Source: Oegoconia quadripuncta | Taxonomy: Eukaryota; Arthropoda; Insecta; Lepidoptera; Autostichidae | Direction: 5' to 3' | Assembly (NCBI GenBank): GCA_949316235.1 | Contig: OX438744.1 | Span: forward strand, 23,423,578 to 23,487,577 | Length of the DNA: 64,000 nucleotides | Shown: in pieces, positions 63,466 through 64,000 of the stretch | Layout of the letters: each line of letters begins with the position of its first letter | Numbering within the stretch: position 1 is the first letter of the stretch | Program-made: the position numbers and the translations under genes | The notes under the pieces: model-generated | What the model saw: the letters and a program-made list of their open reading frames with translations, nothing else | The model's database searches: none | Told to the model about the DNA's origin: nothing

Positions 63466-64000
63466 GTAATTTATTTTATTTATTTATTTATGTTAAAGAA
63501 AACCAACAGCCATGTTAAATCACAAATAATGGAAAATTATACCTGACGGCTAATAACAGGTTCTCATATATATAAATATTGCAGGACGAAGACAGTCGTT
63601 TGACTGTCACTTTCTCCTGGTTGGTATTTATATCAGAAATTACTATAGCTACGAGTATACTCTTCGAACTTACATCTGTATGGAAAGAGAAACGAGTTAG
63701 GTTGCTCACGCAGCTTCAAAGTCCTGATACTGTGGAGCGATGACGTCACCAAGTGGCGATGAGTGTCGAATGCAACACGTGTTTAGTGACATAGTTTTAT
63801 TTCAAAAATGTCTACATCTAAAGCTACCAAAAGCAGGTATATACGGTACAACCAAAGATATGTGATTACAACTACATACGTACAAAATATGACGACTTTC
63901 CCCGAGTTATTATTAATGTTTTCATTATGTCGACTGTACATAATAAAAACATTAATAATAGATCTGATGATTGACTAGGTATATGACTATGATAAGTAGG
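63466..64000. other. NBAS intron 15 start with a small hairpin
   Basis: After the exon 15 donor (ag|gtaatt) only intron is seen. A 21-bp stem with one mismatch lies at 63909-63959 (attattaatgttttcatta / taataaaaacattaataat, 9-base loop). No gene is recognised. Confidence 0.5.

Overview
The window is nuclear DNA from an insect, most probably a moth or butterfly (Lepidoptera). It is AT-rich. It holds five intron-containing animal genes with canonical GT/AG splice sites, packed with transposons typical of lepidopteran genomes: two tRNA-derived SINE families, Jockey- and RTE-type LINEs, a Copia element, Tc1 elements and many palindromic MITEs. There is no sign of prokaryotic, plasmid or CRISPR content. 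The species cannot be named from the sequence alone.

Host genes in order: (1) ribophorin II / RPN2, minus strand, 2644-17999, eight coding exons, with the C-terminal exon(s) off the left edge; (2) ATP synthase subunit g, plus, 18641-19227, two exons, sharing a divergent promoter region of about 640 bp with RPN2; (3) DAP3 / mitochondrial ribosomal protein S29, minus, 19801-26268, eight exons, complete; (4) URI1 (unconventional prefoldin RPB5 interactor), minus, 27180-31724, four exons, complete; (5) NBAS (neuroblastoma-amplified sequence), plus, from 33984, fifteen exons seen, running off the right edge. The exon models were assembled by hand. The coding phase closes at every junction, and DAP3, URI1 and ATP5MG each give one uninterrupted protein. 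These are housekeeping genes (ER N-glycosylation, mitochondrial ATP synthesis and translation, RNA polymerase assembly chaperoning, Golgi-to-ER tethering/NMD). There is no operon logic between them.

Introns carry the rest. RPN2 introns hold a Mutator-like transposase relic (1-441), a hAT-type MITE with an exact 8-bp target duplication (4439-5205), a ~5-kb Jockey LINE with an 11-bp target duplication (7800-12771), and two long-TIR MITEs. DAP3 intron 7 holds a dense cluster of TATCGATA/CGATA motifs. URI1 intron 2 holds a LINE relic. NBAS introns hold a Tc1 deletion derivative, a complete Copia element with nearly identical LTRs (38971-43931), a tyrosine-recombinase-like single-domain ORF beside a large palindrome (46082-46737), a ~600-bp near-perfect hairpin (51681-52280), an intact Tc1 transposon ending 58 bp before exon 14 (58129-59726), and a head-to-tail dimer of a ~1.07-kb element inserted into an older repeat (60185-62335).

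The least explained items are the recombinase-domain ORF with its hairpins, the tandem dimer element, the TATCGATA cluster and the intronic hairpin. Most short open frames elsewhere are shadows or repeat noise and are omitted.
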